Assembly: GCA_030544215.1 (NCBI GenBank) | Contig: JARZZO010000004.1 | Location: 43,575,980-43,639,979 of the forward strand | DNA from: Zantedeschia hybrid cultivar | Taxonomy: Eukaryota > Streptophyta > Magnoliopsida > Alismatales > Araceae | Length of the DNA: 64,000 nt | Direction of reading: 5' to 3' | Shown here: piece by piece, positions 33,317 through 44,704 of the stretch | Position numbering within the stretch: the stretch's first letter is position 1 | How the letters are laid out: every line of letters starts with the position of its first letter | The notes under the pieces: generated by a model | Told to the model about the DNA's origin: nothing | The model's input: only the letters and a program-made list of their open reading frames with translations | Databases searched by the model: none | Translations under genes and position numbers: made by a program

Positions 33317-34304
33317 GCAGTCTCTCTCTCTCTCTCTATTTTTACTTTTCTCTCTCCCCCTTCCTCTGCGTCTCTCTCTCTCTGTGCTCGCCTGCACGAG
33401 GCTCGGCGCCCACCGTACGTGCCCGGCCACGTGTCGCGCCCAGACGTGCCCGACCGCTAGCTGCCAACTGCCAGCCTCCATACGGCGCCCCGCGCATGTT
33501 TACGTAGGCTAGCATCGTCCCCCGTGCCAGGTGTTTTCGCCCTCGCAGTGCCACGTGTCGGGCCACCTGCCCTTCCTGCCTGGTGCCGCCGCCTCGTCAG
33601 CGCCTACCTCGCCTGCCGCATCTGCTGCGCCCGTCTGTGCCGCCATTGAGTGCCTTAGTGCACTGCACCCTACCATCCTCAAGTCGGCCGCTGTCTTTCC
33701 TGCCGTACGGGTACATTGCACCCGTGCTCCCCTCACCGGACCACAACGTTGGCGCCTCCACAGAAGCAGCCGCCAGCCCCCCTTTGCAACACTGCTCTTC
33801 TTTATTTGTTTCCTCTTTTGTTTTATTAGTGGTTTAATTATTAGATTAGGATTAGTTATTTAATAGTTGTTGTATTTATTTCTTTTAAGGATATTAAAGC
33901 GAAAAAAAAGTTTGTAATCTGATTCTTTGTTTTTAAATAATTGATGATAGTGGAATATGTGTTAGTTTAGATTTCCTCTCCCTAATTTCTCTTTCTCCTT
34001 CAAATATGGTTTTAGTTGTTTTCTCAAAATCAATCTACTTAGTTAGATCTCCTTTAGTCTTAGTTATTTTAGTTAATTAGTTTGTTGTTTTAATTAGATA
34101 GTTAATTAATTAGTGCAAGTCTCAAACTCTCTTTTTAGATTAATAAAAAAATCCAAAGTTTTCAATTTTAAAAATTCTATTTCCCTATGGATTCGACCCA
34201 TGCTCATCACTTGCTTCATACTATGTGCTTAGAATATATGAGTTTGGATTCATTTAGATTGTCGTTTATACAAGTGTTTAACGACACACATGTTCAAACG
34301 ATCA
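32511..34304. mobile_element. 1.8-kb insert in Copia, probably a solo LTR
   Basis: Copia similarity stops near 32511 and resumes near 34305. The insert begins TGATCATT and ends CGATCA. It contains a long CT-rich tract (33050-33400), then GC-rich and AT-rich parts, and CCCTATGGATTCGACCC near 34175, text I associate with Tat/Ogre-type LTR ends. No target duplication was found and the junction codons are partly repeated, so the origin is unsettled. Confidence 0.5.
33050..33400. repeat. CT-rich microsatellite tract
   Basis: Long runs of (CT)n interspersed with CCC and TTT, purest at 33290-33345. Overlapping open frames here are low-complexity artefacts. Confidence 0.9.
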
Positions 34305-35960
34305 GTTGTCAGGAGAGTTGTATTCCTAAAAAAGGATACCTCCTTCAAAATGACAGTGGGAGTAAACTAACTCTAGAAGAAGTTCTACATCCACAAACTA
34401 CACAAGGTCTGTCAGACGAGCCATCAGTTCCTAAAGTAATGAGACAACCTGAAAGATATGTGGGACATATCAATGAGGATGTATCAAATGTGCTTTACAG
34501 TGAGGATGATGATCCAAAGACCTACCAAGAGGCCTTGAGAGTCCCGAAGCTAAGAAATGGCGAGAAGTCATCAACTTTGAAATACAGTTCATGTACACCA
34601 GCCAAGTTTAGAACTTAGAGGACTTGTCTGAATGTAATTTACCTATTGGGTGCAAGTGAATCTTTAAGAGAAAGATCGGTGTAGATTGATAAATCGACAC
34701 TTATAAGGTAAGGTTAGTAGCAAAGAGATATCATCAAAGGTAAAGAATTGACTATGACGAGACTTTCTCATCAATTACTATGATAAAGTCGATCAGAGTT
34801 CTTCTCGCCATTGCTTTACACTATTACTATGAAATATGATAGATGGATGTAAAGACTATCTTTCTCAATGAAAATCTCGAGGATATGGTGTATATGATAT
34901 AGCCTGAGGCTTTCATATCCTAGGAGTTTTCGGATAAAGTGTGCAAGCTTCATAGATCTATTTATGGAGTGAAGTAGGCATCCTAGAGTTAGAACATAAG
35001 ATTTGATGAGGCCATTAAGTCTTTTCACTTCATTAAGAATGAAGATGAGCTATGTGTGTACAAGAAGACCAGTGGGAGCGTGGTTACTTTTCTCGTACTT
35101 TAAGTTGATGACATCTTGCTTATTAGGAATAGTGTAGCAATGTTATCATCGGTGAAAGTGTGATTGTCAAAGAACTTCTCTATGAAGGATTTGTGAGAAG
35201 CATCTTATATATTATGAGTACGGATCTATAGAGATAGATCAAACATGATGCTTGACTTGACCCAATCCATGCACATAGACATAATCGTCAAAAGGTTTGG
35301 ATGGAGAATTCCAAGAGAGGTCTCTTACCGATAAGGCATGAAATTTATCTCTCTAAAGAGCAGTCTCCTAAGACTCTTGAAGAGAGGGCATTCATGAATA
35401 AAGTACCTTATGCCTCTGCCATAGGATCTATCATATATATCGTGCTATGTACAAGGCCTGATGTAGCATATGATCGAGATGGTATGAGTAAATATCATGC
35501 GGATCCAGGTGATGCATACTGAAAGGCCGTGAAATGTATCATTAGGTACTTGAGAAGAACTGATGATATGTTCCTAGTCTATGGAGGACGTGACTTGAAG
35601 CTATAAGGGTACATTGACTCGAGCTTCCAATCTAATCCGGATGATAGCAAGTCGACTTTTGGATTTGTATTCACATAGAATGGAAGGACAGTGAGCTGGA
35701 ATACTTCCAAGCAGGAAATCATTGTAGATTTGACGATAGAAGCTGAGTACATTGCTGTAATCGAAGCCACAAAGGAAGTGAAAATTGCTATATGACAACA
35801 ATGGGAAAATTTCTCAAGTGAAGGAGACACAATCTCATTAGAAGTCGAAGCACATTCTGAGGCACTTTCACTTAATCAGAAGAATTTTTGCCAGAAAAAA
35901 TATGCTGGTGGAAAGAGTTCTCTCAACAAAAAATATAGCAGATCCACCTATGAAGCCTTT
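34305..35960 (+). pseudogene. Copia RT and RNase H relic
   Basis: It resumes with VVFLKKGYLL. RT blocks follow (IFKRKIG near 34664, DVKTIFLNEN near 34848, a mutated catalytic box near 35100), then connection text YASAIGSIIYIVLCTRPD (35412) and RNase H with SNPDDSKSTFGF-like text (35635). Frames are broken by many stops. Confidence 0.85.
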
Positions 35961-36030
35961 GTCTCAAATTGGATTTGAGCGTCACCTAAAGTCTATAGGT
36001 ACACAACATAAAAGTGATTGGCTTTAGTTA

Positions 36031-36114
36031 TGGGAGATTGTTAGTACTGTATGTATCTATCAAGTCAATCACTGGGAGATTGTTAGTATTCTATGTGTCT
36101 GTCAAGCCAATCAC
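36031..36114 (+). repeat. 42-bp tandem duplication across the PPT/LTR boundary
   Basis: Two 42-bp units (36031-36072, 36073-36114). Each starts TGGGAGATTGTTAGTA, the polypurine tract plus LTR start, and they differ at about six positions. Confidence 0.85.
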
Positions 36115-36502
36115 ATACCTTATACAATCTTGTTCTTATCATAGGAATATTGACATTTATATTTATTATGTATAATCTAATTATACGCATCATAATGAAA
36201 TCCATAAATGTGTATAATAGATGTTAAATTATGATGAGATCATAATAATGAGATTAATATCTTTTAAACACACATTCTTAATCATTCTTAGTCAGAGGGT
36301 ATTTGAGAAGGATATCAAATATCCGGTGACTAGTATAGGTTACTCCCGCTCGTATGACGAGGGTAATTGCTCTCACAGTTACTTGTGTGAAGACATTAAG
36401 GCAAATCTGTAGGTGATCATTGGTAAATGAGTTCGCTGAATTGATCTAACTTGGATTCTTGGATGGTAAATTACCTAACTGTCAACCATCTTGATTCATT
36501 GT
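36081..36502 (+). repeat. Partial 3' LTR of the second Copia
   Basis: It matches 732-1160 of the nested Copia's 5' LTR (for example ATAATGAAATCCATAAATGTG and the TCATTGG...GAGTTC block). It stops at about 36502, where Gypsy gag begins. The rest of the LTR is lost. Confidence 0.85.
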
Positions 36503-37338
36503 TATCTTTCACGGGTCAACCTGTTCCAGATGCGGCAGCTCAGTGGATTAAGGAAGTGGAGAAGGTGTTTGATGTTCTAGAATGTGCTGAGAGTGACAGG
36601 ACCTTGTTGGCAACCTACTTGCTGAAGGGCGATGCTTACGATTGGTGGGTTACCATCAAGGGGTTGATGTTTCCAGATAGGTCTTTGAGAGAGATTCCTT
36701 GGGAAGGCTTTGTGAGAGAGTTTAGCGGACAGTACCTTCCGAGGCATGTTCGTAGGGCCAAGGAAAGGGAGTTTATGGAATTGGTACAGGATGATATGTC
36801 GGTTTTAGAATATCAGATGAAATTTGTGGCTTTGGGAAGGTTTGCTCCACACATATCTGAGCGTGAGGATCTGAGGACGGAGAAATTCGTGGATGGACTT
36901 CGGCATGATTTGAGGGAGTTTGTGGCAGCTCATTGTTATGAGGATCTGGCATCAGCGGTTCGGTGCGCGGCAGCGGTGGAGATGCAGTTTCAACACACGG
37001 CAAAGGAATCAGAGCATTCAGCACAGGGGAAGCAGCATAGCAGGGATAGATCAGCGGTCTTTTCGTCAGGCGGTTCGAGTTCTTTTGAGGTCGAGTTCCA
37101 GGAGGTTCCTTGTGACGAGGATGAGGATGGTTCGGTTCAGCAGATGCAGACAGAGGTCAGCTGGCAGCAGGAGGCGAGGCAGGACGCTGCAGGCCGTTGT
37201 CCCCGTTGTAGCAGGTTTCATGGCGACAGGATATGTCCCTTGATCACTGGTAGCTGTTTTGGCTGTGGCAGGAAGGGACATCTCGCGAGGAACTGTCCCC
37301 AGAAGAATAAGGCAGGTCAGGAGCCGGGCGGTCAGTAG
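36503..37338 (+). pseudogene. Gypsy gag lacking the N-terminus
   Basis: The open frame runs from the junction to a stop at 37338. It aligns with about residue 70 to the end of the intact gag: SFTGQPVPDAAAQWIKEVEK, DAYDWWV, FVREFSGQYLPRHV, a Ser/Gln-rich linker and zinc knuckle CFGCGRKGHLARNC. The ~70 N-terminal residues are missing. The upstream in-frame ATG (36451) lies in Copia LTR sequence and is not its natural start. Confidence 0.9.
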
Positions 37339-37705
37339 GTGTTCGAGACGTGAGTGGAGTTGCGTCTCTTCGTGGTGGTCCGAGAGGCTGTGCTAGATGA
37401 GCACTTTTATCTTGTCTTGCTCAGAGGTGGTTGTGAACTCTTGTGGCACTTGTATGTATTTGGGTTTGGTGGAGAATCGGTTTTGTAATATGTGCCTTGC
37501 TAGTGTGTGGTTAATGTTGATCTTTCAGCTTTTGTCAGAATTGAGAATCTTGGTTAGCTTGATATGTATGTGATTGGCTAATTATGTGGAGCCTTGTGTG
37601 TGCGATCGGTGAGGTTGATTGTTGTGATCGGTGTGTGTCGGCAGGTGATGGTTAGCCGAGTTGAGCGTTGAGCAGTTGCAAATTTCGAGGACGAAATTCT
37701 TTTAA
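37339..37705 (+). other. Post-gag noncoding spacer
   Basis: It replaces pol between gag and the polypurine tract. The first half matches the spacer after the intact gag at 26155-26491. The second half ends CGAGGACGAAATTCTTTT before the purine tract, as in the young element. Confidence 0.75.
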
Positions 37706-37716
37706 GGGGGGGAGAA

Positions 37717-40485
37717 TGTAAGGACTGAGGTTTCGGGTTCTGTATTCGGGTCGGGGTCGGGCCGGATCCCCTGGTTTGGACCCTGTGGGGTCTTGTAATT
37801 TCTGGCTGAATGGCGTCAGCACTTGTCGACGCCTTTAAAAAGGCGTCATGGTGTGTGGACGCCATTTAGGTTGCAGGTTGTTGTGCCACGTGTGCGCCAC
37901 ATGGGCGGTTTTCGGGCCGCGAGAGTACGGCCCCGGTCACATCGTCTGAACGGCGTCCATGTTGGTCGACGCGATTCAGACTGTGACCTCTGCGATGTCA
38001 GGGCACGGCGCCAGAGCGTTGTCAGTACGGCCTGTCACTTCGTCTGAACGGCGTCCAGGTTGGTCGACGCGTTTCAGACCGCTGTCAGTACGGCTGTCCT
38101 GTCAGACTGATAGGCGTCTACCTCGATCGACGCGTTTTAGCTGGTTTCGGATTGACCCCGCGAGCCTCCCCTTCTTTCCCTCATTCTCACCTTCTCTCTC
38201 TCTCTCCTCGCCTCTCCGCTCCCTCTCCGACGCTTCTTCTTTCCCTTCCCTTCCTCTTCTTCCTCTTCCACCACTCCAACACCACCTTACCTCTTACCTC
38301 TACCTCCACCACTTCCTTCGCGGTGTTCCACTCTCCGGACGGCGGCCGATGTCCCGGCGGAGTGGCGGCGTCCTCGAGGGTACCGGCGGCGGTGTGCGGT
38401 GCAGCGGGACGGCGGCACGGAGCTTGGCGGAGTTCAAGAACCGGTAGGGGGACGAACCTTGCATGGACTGTGGATGTGTGCTCGTGATTTCCTTGGCATG
38501 GCATGTTATGTATTTAGGTTAGAATGAGCATGTTTAGGGGGTGTTCTTGTGGGTATGGCCGTGCTTATGAATGCGGATTTGTAGCATGCTTGTGGTGGAT
38601 GGTTTCCTCTTACTCTTCCTTCCGTTTTGGGGCTTTTTTCGGGTTGTTTGGGGTTGAGGGTGAGACCCTCGGGTTGAACCAGGAAACCTGGTTTCTGGCG
38701 CTAAAAAGCGTCGTACCTGGTCGACGCCTTTCCGAAAGACGTCGGGTCAGTACGACGCGTTTTATGGCAGAAACCTCCATGTTCGAGGTTTCCTGAGTTA
38801 GGGGTTCTGGCGCTAAATGACGTCATGGATGGACGACGCCTTTCAGAAGGACGTCGGGCCATCATGACGCCATTTTAGGCAGGAAATGCCCCGTTTAAGG
38901 GTTCTGCAATCTGGATTTCTGGGTTGAATGGCGTCGGGCCACCCTGACGCGTTTTAAACGGCGACTTCAATGGTGGACGCATTTTAAGAGATAATCTGGC
39001 TTTTAATGAACCCGTCTGTGGAGCTTGAATGGCGTCGACCTCGGTCGACGCCATTCAAGACAGTAATGCTTAACTCTGGTTATTTGATACATGTTTCACG
39101 GTAGGATGGTTCAGATGCATGCTTTGAGTTGTGTACTGAGACTGAGGACTTCTGCATGAATGAGATTTCATCATCTATGTGTGTGTGCTTCAACTGTACG
39201 CTGAGATGGAGGTTTACTGTACGAATGGAATCATGTTGTGTGTGTGCTTGTACGAATATGGATTCGGAATGACTGTGGTTTACGTTTGTCACCATGGACC
39301 GATGGGGACAGGGTCATGGTGTCTGTACTGGTGGGAGAAGGGGTACATGTTGTGTGTTTTACCTTTGGCTGAGGAAGGCAGGATCGCCTTGAGCCCGACG
39401 GGCCGGAGTAGCCGGTGTGCTATCCGAGGGATCGCTGTTTGTCCTCAGCGGGTCGGGGTTTCCCTCGTTTGTCGTGACGGCTTCCGGCGTGTTTTTTTAC
39501 TGTGGAGCTGGTGGGAGTTGGTTTACCCTTTAGCCACTGGGCCTGATGTGACCTTTGATCAAGGTTACGAGTGGTACCCTTAGCCCTTTGGCCTGACGCA
39601 GCCCGGGAGAGTTGGGTTTGTGGGTAGTTCCTGTAGCTTCGGCTTGACGGGGGTTCGCCGGTCCCCAGGGCCCTCCTGGAAGCGCTGAGGCCTAGCGTGG
39701 AGGCAATCCGGTGGTAGGACAGTAGTCTAGACTGCTTGTGTGCACACGTAGCTGGCAGTGGCGGTACACTGAGTCCAGCTAGTCCTAGTTTGGCTCACTG
39801 CCTCACCCTACAGTGCCCCGGAACACTGTAGGGGTGGACAGGCGTGAGCAGTGGTGGTAGTGTTGGGAGGCGACGTTTGACTTCGGTCGACTGTGTGGTT
39901 TAGTCGCCTTGTGGACTTCGGTTGTGAGACTTGACTATGTGTTGGGTTCTTCGAGTTGCTTAGAACTGTTCTTACTACACTGCTTATCGTGCGTTTCATG
40001 TCTGAGTTGAGTACTGTGTTTACTGCTTTACTTAATTGCCATATATCTCTGTTGTTGCACTTGTGGGTGTGTGAGTGGGAGGCAGGGGATCGGATGATCC
40101 CTACTGAGCCCAGTTCTGGTGTGGCTCACTCCCTGCGGTTTCAGGTGTGGACTTCGAGGCGCAGCGGTAGCGTGGTGTCTTCTTGGTGTGCGGACCAGCA
40201 GCTGTCTCAGTTTCGGGGTATGCCCCGATGTTGTTGTACTTTCCTTCTGCCTGTACTTATTTAACTTGTTGGACATGTAATTATTGTTGGACTGTATACG
40301 GACATTGATATTTCCCTTTCTGCGCACTCGTTTACCTTTGTAGTCCGTGTGATCGTTATATTTAGCCTTGTTTAGCACTTACTCCTCCAGATGTGTTGTG
40401 TGAGATCCGGGTGTGAACCCGTAGTTAATGGGCCGACATCCATTTAGTGACCGGCTCCCCGGTCATAGGATGGCGGGTCGTTACA
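37717..40485 (+). repeat. 3' LTR of the gag-only Gypsy (2769 bp)
   Basis: TGTAAGG...GTTACA. It contains a CT-rich block (38160-38290) and 12 dyads, then GC-rich text and a segment shared with the young LTR (GAGCCCAGTTCTGGTGTGGC near 40105). Longer than the young LTR by about 255 bp. Confidence 0.92.
37812..39052. repeat. Array of 12 GGCGTC-N10-GACGCC dyads
   Basis: Unit starts: 37812, 37842, 37952, 38050, 38113, 38707, 38738, 38819, 38850, 38930, 38960, 39031. Every unit has exactly 10 nt between the hexamers. Several spacers resemble, in reverse complement, spacers at equivalent places of the young LTR, so positions are inherited. Some spacers are palindromic (GACCTCGGTC at 39037). Confidence 0.9.
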
Positions 40486-40827
40486 CAAGCACCAAAGGGT
40501 CCCATGGACTAAAATTTCAAGTGGTTCTCTTTCTTTACAATTGCTTGAAGTCCCCTTGGACCGGATTGCTATGTATCCCTAGCATGTCAAGCCCTCACGG
40601 TTCCAGTAACGGAGGATCCCATGGATTGAGATTTCGAGTAATTTTCTCTTACTCTTACTTCCCTTGCAATTTGGACGATTGCCATTCATATCTTCATTTG
40701 GTTTATCTGTTGATTTGGAAAAGCCCATTTCCTTCTTGGGCTGCCCACAAGCGGGTTCATTTTTTCTGAAATGCCCATTATCATTCCGTTCCACTCCACT
40801 ACAAAACAAGAGTTACGGAGGGACATT
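40486..40827. repeat. Imperfect direct duplication
   Basis: GGGTCCCATGGACTAAAATTTC (near 40498) and GGATCCCATGGATTGAGATTTC (near 40615) begin two similar ~115-bp stretches. No gene was seen. Confidence 0.45.
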
Positions 40828-41192
40828 TGTAGACACCCGATTTTAGACATCCCGATGGTCTTGTATTGGACGTCACCACGTAATTTACTTCATTGATTTG
40901 GCCCCATGGTGTTTGGATTTTGAATCAACACCCAAAATCTCCCATTTAAATCCTAACTGTAATCATTTTCAGTGGGCTAGGTTTTGTTCATGGATGGCAA
41001 GACAAGCCGTCATGATCAACCCACGCGATCATCTCATCCCGCGGAGCACGGGAAGGTAAATTGCTCTTGGTGATCTCATCATATTTTCTAACTCCCGTAT
41101 GTTAATGTTGTAGCAATCAGGCGACCCTCCACCAAGGTGTAGTGGAAAAGGAGCCGTCGGGTTGATTGTCGAGGAAGTTTTAGGCGTCTACA
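40828..41192. repeat. Short LTR-like sequence TGTAGACACC...CTACA
   Basis: 365 bp with inverted ends TGTAG and CTACA. The start resembles the minus-strand start of the 6247-7802 solo LTR. No matching target duplication, so it may be a deletion derivative. Confidence 0.4.
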
Positions 41193-41796
41193 TGTATTTT
41201 TAGGGGTATATATGCAAAAATACCTATGTTATTTATGGATTTAATTTCTTAGTATTGTGGTATTTAAATATTTTTCAATAAAGATAAATAAAGTTTATAT
41301 TACTAGTATAGCATAATCAATTTGTGATTTTTAAAAAACTTATGATCTAATCATACTTTTTCATCTTAATGTTTTTTTCACAAGTAAATCATGATTCATC
41401 AAAAGAATCTAATGTCTATAAATTTTATGGTAATGATTTAATCAGATTTTAATCATGTACTTTTAAAAGAAATCATAATATCTTAAAGGCAAATAACTTA
41501 TTTTAATGTTAAATATTTTTAAAATTTATAAGATATTTTTTAAAAAATATATAATATTACTATTTTCATAAAAAAATAGATTTTTTGTCAACTTAGAAAC
41601 TTTTCTTTTGTGGGAAGCAATTTTTTTCAAAATCCTAACTTGACAAATTCCATATTATAAAAACATACAAATAAAGGCTTTTTAATGGCATTAATTTTCA
41701 ATCTCTTCGAGAATGCCATATATTTCTTACTAGAGGTAATAAAATGATTTTCTCATATTGAGAAGATCAAGAAAGTAAGGATTGGGTGATTCTTAA
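41193..41796. other. AT-rich intergenic sequence, nothing recognised
   Basis: No gene or bounded repeat was seen. Confidence 0.5.
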
Positions 41797-43570
41797 TTGT
41801 TGGATTTAGAGCTATAGCAATCATCTTAGAGAGAGGTGAATAGGGTGATAAAACTTTTTTGAAAATCTTAAACTTGTGCAGTGAAAGTTTAATACAGGCA
41901 CACAATGATAATCAAAATAATATGAATTCTAAGCGCAGTCATACAAAAAGTGCAAGATTTATAGTGGTTCGGTCCATCTAATGGTGACCTAATCTACTCC
42001 AACCACATTGGATGTTTTCACTAGAAATCTAATTCTAGCACATCGCTAGTAGATCTGATCTTAGTAAACTAAAGATACTAAATATCAAGCCGCTAGTTAG
42101 GCTCCTCTTAGATACAAAACCTCTAGTAACGCGTACCTTCAATCCTCCCAAAGATTGACTCTCTTCCATCAAGAAAGACACACAACGTCTAATCTTCTCA
42201 AGGATTGGCTCTCTTCCTTCAAAGGAGGTATACAATCTCTAATCTTTCCAAATGTTGGCTTTATTTCACTAAAGAAGGCATACAACAAGAAATGAAAGAA
42301 AGGTAGGAATCCTGACTTTTTAACTCACACCACATACACGACATCAACGTTTACTTTTCTTGAGTATTACAAAATGAAATGAACAAAGAAAGCTTAAGCT
42401 TTAAACTTCCTTCTTGTGGTGTCTTTGCTCTAGGAAATGAGTTGATGTAAATGATGCATCTCCAAATCCTGCTACCAATCCTAGCTTGAGAAGTTCTACT
42501 AAGATCTTCTTTTTAGAGAAAGAAGACACATTGCACACTGAAGATGCTTTTCATGATCTTAGTCTTCACCTTGATCAAGAAGAGGATGAAGATCCGCCAA
42601 GCTAACACCTTCCTCCTTTCAAAGCTTACAACATAAGCATAAGAGAAAGTCAAAAAACCCAAAGAGCTCTCTCTCAAAGACTCTTACGTTCTCCCTCCAA
42701 GACCTTGGCTCAAAGCTTGCTACACTCTTCCTTTTATAAGCCTCAATGAAAAGCCCTAACCGTTAGGTACAAAGTGGGAAGATTCTACACACTTTTCATT
42801 TCAAATGCAAAATAATCTATGTTATTTTGAATCCTAGCATTTGATTGGTTCAAGAGTATACCAAGTAATAAGGTACTACTTGATGTTATTTGGACAAAAC
42901 ATTCCTAGCAAAAAGTTTTCATAGAGAGTCAACAAGGTGGTAGGTGAAAAGGTCATATTGATGTGTAACATATAAATGGAAAAAATATGCTTCCAAAAGG
43001 TTCTTAAAAGTATTTTACAATCTCAAAAAATATTTGAGGATCTATACTATCATGGGAGAAAAAATTGTTTTGTTAGTCTATGTCAGTCCTTTTATCATGA
43101 AGGTCCCATGTGATTGCCCTTACCCTAGGACATATAAGGACATATTAGTTTGCCAGTTACATGGACGTCTAGATTGTTCTGGATGACCATGACCCAAAAC
43201 TAGGTGACCAATATCTTGTGTAGGCAAAGTAGACCCCCAAAACCTCTACTGGCTCTGGTCGACCAATTACTAGTTGGTCGACCAACTAGACAGACTCAAA
43301 AGAATGAATACTGGTACTAATCGACTAATGGCCAATTGGTCGACCAAACAGGCCACTCAGTAAGAACTGAGTTTTAGTTCTGATCAATGAATAAGGAGTT
43401 GGTCGACCAATACCCACCTATTTGGGATTTGACTTTTTCATTCAATTTTGATTTTTTTAGGGATATTTTAATCTTAAAAAAATAACATTCGCAACTCAAA
43501 AATCTTATTACATTTATACACATTCAAAGAAATATTTGACAATATATCCTCACCATTATTTAAATGAACA
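41797..43570 (+). repeat. SIRE/Maximus-like Copia LTR, ends approximate
   Basis: Begins TGTTGGATTT. It contains TTTATAGTGGTTCGGTCC near 41958 and a cluster of GGTCGACC palindromes (43190-43420), both of which I associate from memory with SIRE/Maximus LTRs. The right end is not defined. Confidence 0.45.
43252..43415. repeat. GGTCGACC palindrome cluster
   Basis: Four perfect TGGTCGACCAA-type palindromes and two decayed ones (TAATCGACTAA, CTGATCAATGA) arranged as three pairs. Arms are separated by about 7-11 nt. Confidence 0.7.
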
Positions 43571-43889
43571 TTTTCTTACCTTTGTACTTACCAAAGCAAT
43601 GTATATAATTATAAGAGTTTTGCTTCATAAAAATCAATCTAAGGGGCTCAACATTAATTTTGCTTGCTCATAAGATCTCAAGCGAGTCGTTAGCTAAGCA
43701 TAAGATCTTAGGATACAAATTAATTTAGGCTAAAAAACTCAAGATCCAAGCTTATCTATCATTTATAGCAATTTTCCATTTCCTAGGGACTCTTAAGCCA
43801 GTTCAATCCACACAGGAATGGTGCAGATGGTGCAGTCTAGATCTCTGAATTCATTTTCTCGAGCACATAGAAAATTAGGTTGCTTTTAT

Positions 43890-44491
43890 TGGGGATGCAA
43901 ATGAGCCACGTTTAGCCTAGTTTTGTTGTGTTCAAATTTGATTTAACTCATTTTAATCACATTCAAATCCGAAACAAATGCCTATGATAGTAGATCAAGC
44001 TTTGGCTTGTTTAGGTATTAAATGAGCTTGAGATGAGTATCGGGTAATTGGCAAGTCAATATATATCCATGATAAATGTAATCCAAAATTGTGAAATTTA
44101 AATTTATAGATTCAGGCCCAATCACAGTGAGTACCAATTTGTTTTCACCCTTAGTATTTGATTAAAAGAGGTATAAAATATTAAATGTCTTATTAACTAA
44201 GTTTGATGATGAGTAGAATGCTTAAATGAGTACTTGAGGTATAAATGAATAAATGGGTTCTTAACGAGTATGTAAACAAGTTCTTAACAATTACTAAAAT
44301 GAGCTCTTAACAAGCTCGTTCACAACATAATCGAGCCAAACTCACCTTTGTTTAAGCTTGAATTTTTTAATGAATCAACCGTAAAATTTTGTTCAAACTT
44401 TTTATTTAACTTAATAAACAAGCTCAATCAAGCTATTATCAAAAAGTTTCAAGAGCTGTTCATCGAATGCACTAGTTAATTTGCATCTCTA
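43890..44491. mobile_element. hAT-like MITE
   Basis: 602 bp. Left end TGGGGATGCAAATGAGC, right end complement TAGAGATGCAAATT. The 8-bp flanks GCTTTTAT and TCTTTTAG match at six of eight. The interior is rich in AAGCTTGA/GAGCTC-type words, as in the 57071 element. Non-coding. Confidence 0.65.
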
Positions 44492-44704
44492 TCTTTTAGG
44501 AACTGACTTGTGTCAAATTTTTATAAACCTATTCAACATTTAATATACATTTTATTGCTCGATGATAATTCTCAAGCGTAAGATTTCTATTTGTTCACCT
44601 ATTGATAAGTTAGAATATCGACATTATAACTACTTTAATATATGAAAGCAATAAAGCACATGCTAGTGGTGGATCCATTAACACTAATGGAAAGAATCCT
44701 CAGT

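Larger units (their letters stand above)
31316..36502 (+). mobile_element. Second Copia element, 5'-truncated and heavily decayed
   Basis: It starts abruptly in the region between protease and integrase and keeps Copia order through RNase H to a partial 3' LTR. Gag, protease and the 5' LTR are missing. It is the same family as the nested Copia at 732-10702 but with many more stops and indels. It is interrupted by a MITE (32023-32288) and a 1.8-kb insert (32511-34304). Confidence 0.9.
36503..40485 (+). mobile_element. 5'-truncated, gag-only Gypsy relative
   Basis: Starts mid-gag and has the same post-gag spacer as the young element. The polypurine tract (about 37706-37716) and a complete 3' LTR follow. 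It has no protease, RT, RNase H or integrase. It is plus-strand and diverged from the young element. The 5' part was lost at the junction with the Copia LTR. Confidence 0.9.

Noticed and set aside
32930..33512. Ser/Leu-rich frames of 146-176 codons
   Set aside because: Translation of CT microsatellite sequence.
33254..33863. Further 74-110-codon frames on both strands
   Set aside because: GC-rich LTR-like insert sequence without motifs; overlapping frames on both strands.
37959..38487. 111-162-codon frames
   Set aside because: Lie within the Gypsy LTR across its CT-rich block; low complexity and not conserved in the young LTR.
40028..40378. 116-codon minus-strand frame
   Set aside because: Within the Gypsy LTR, no motif, antisense to the element.
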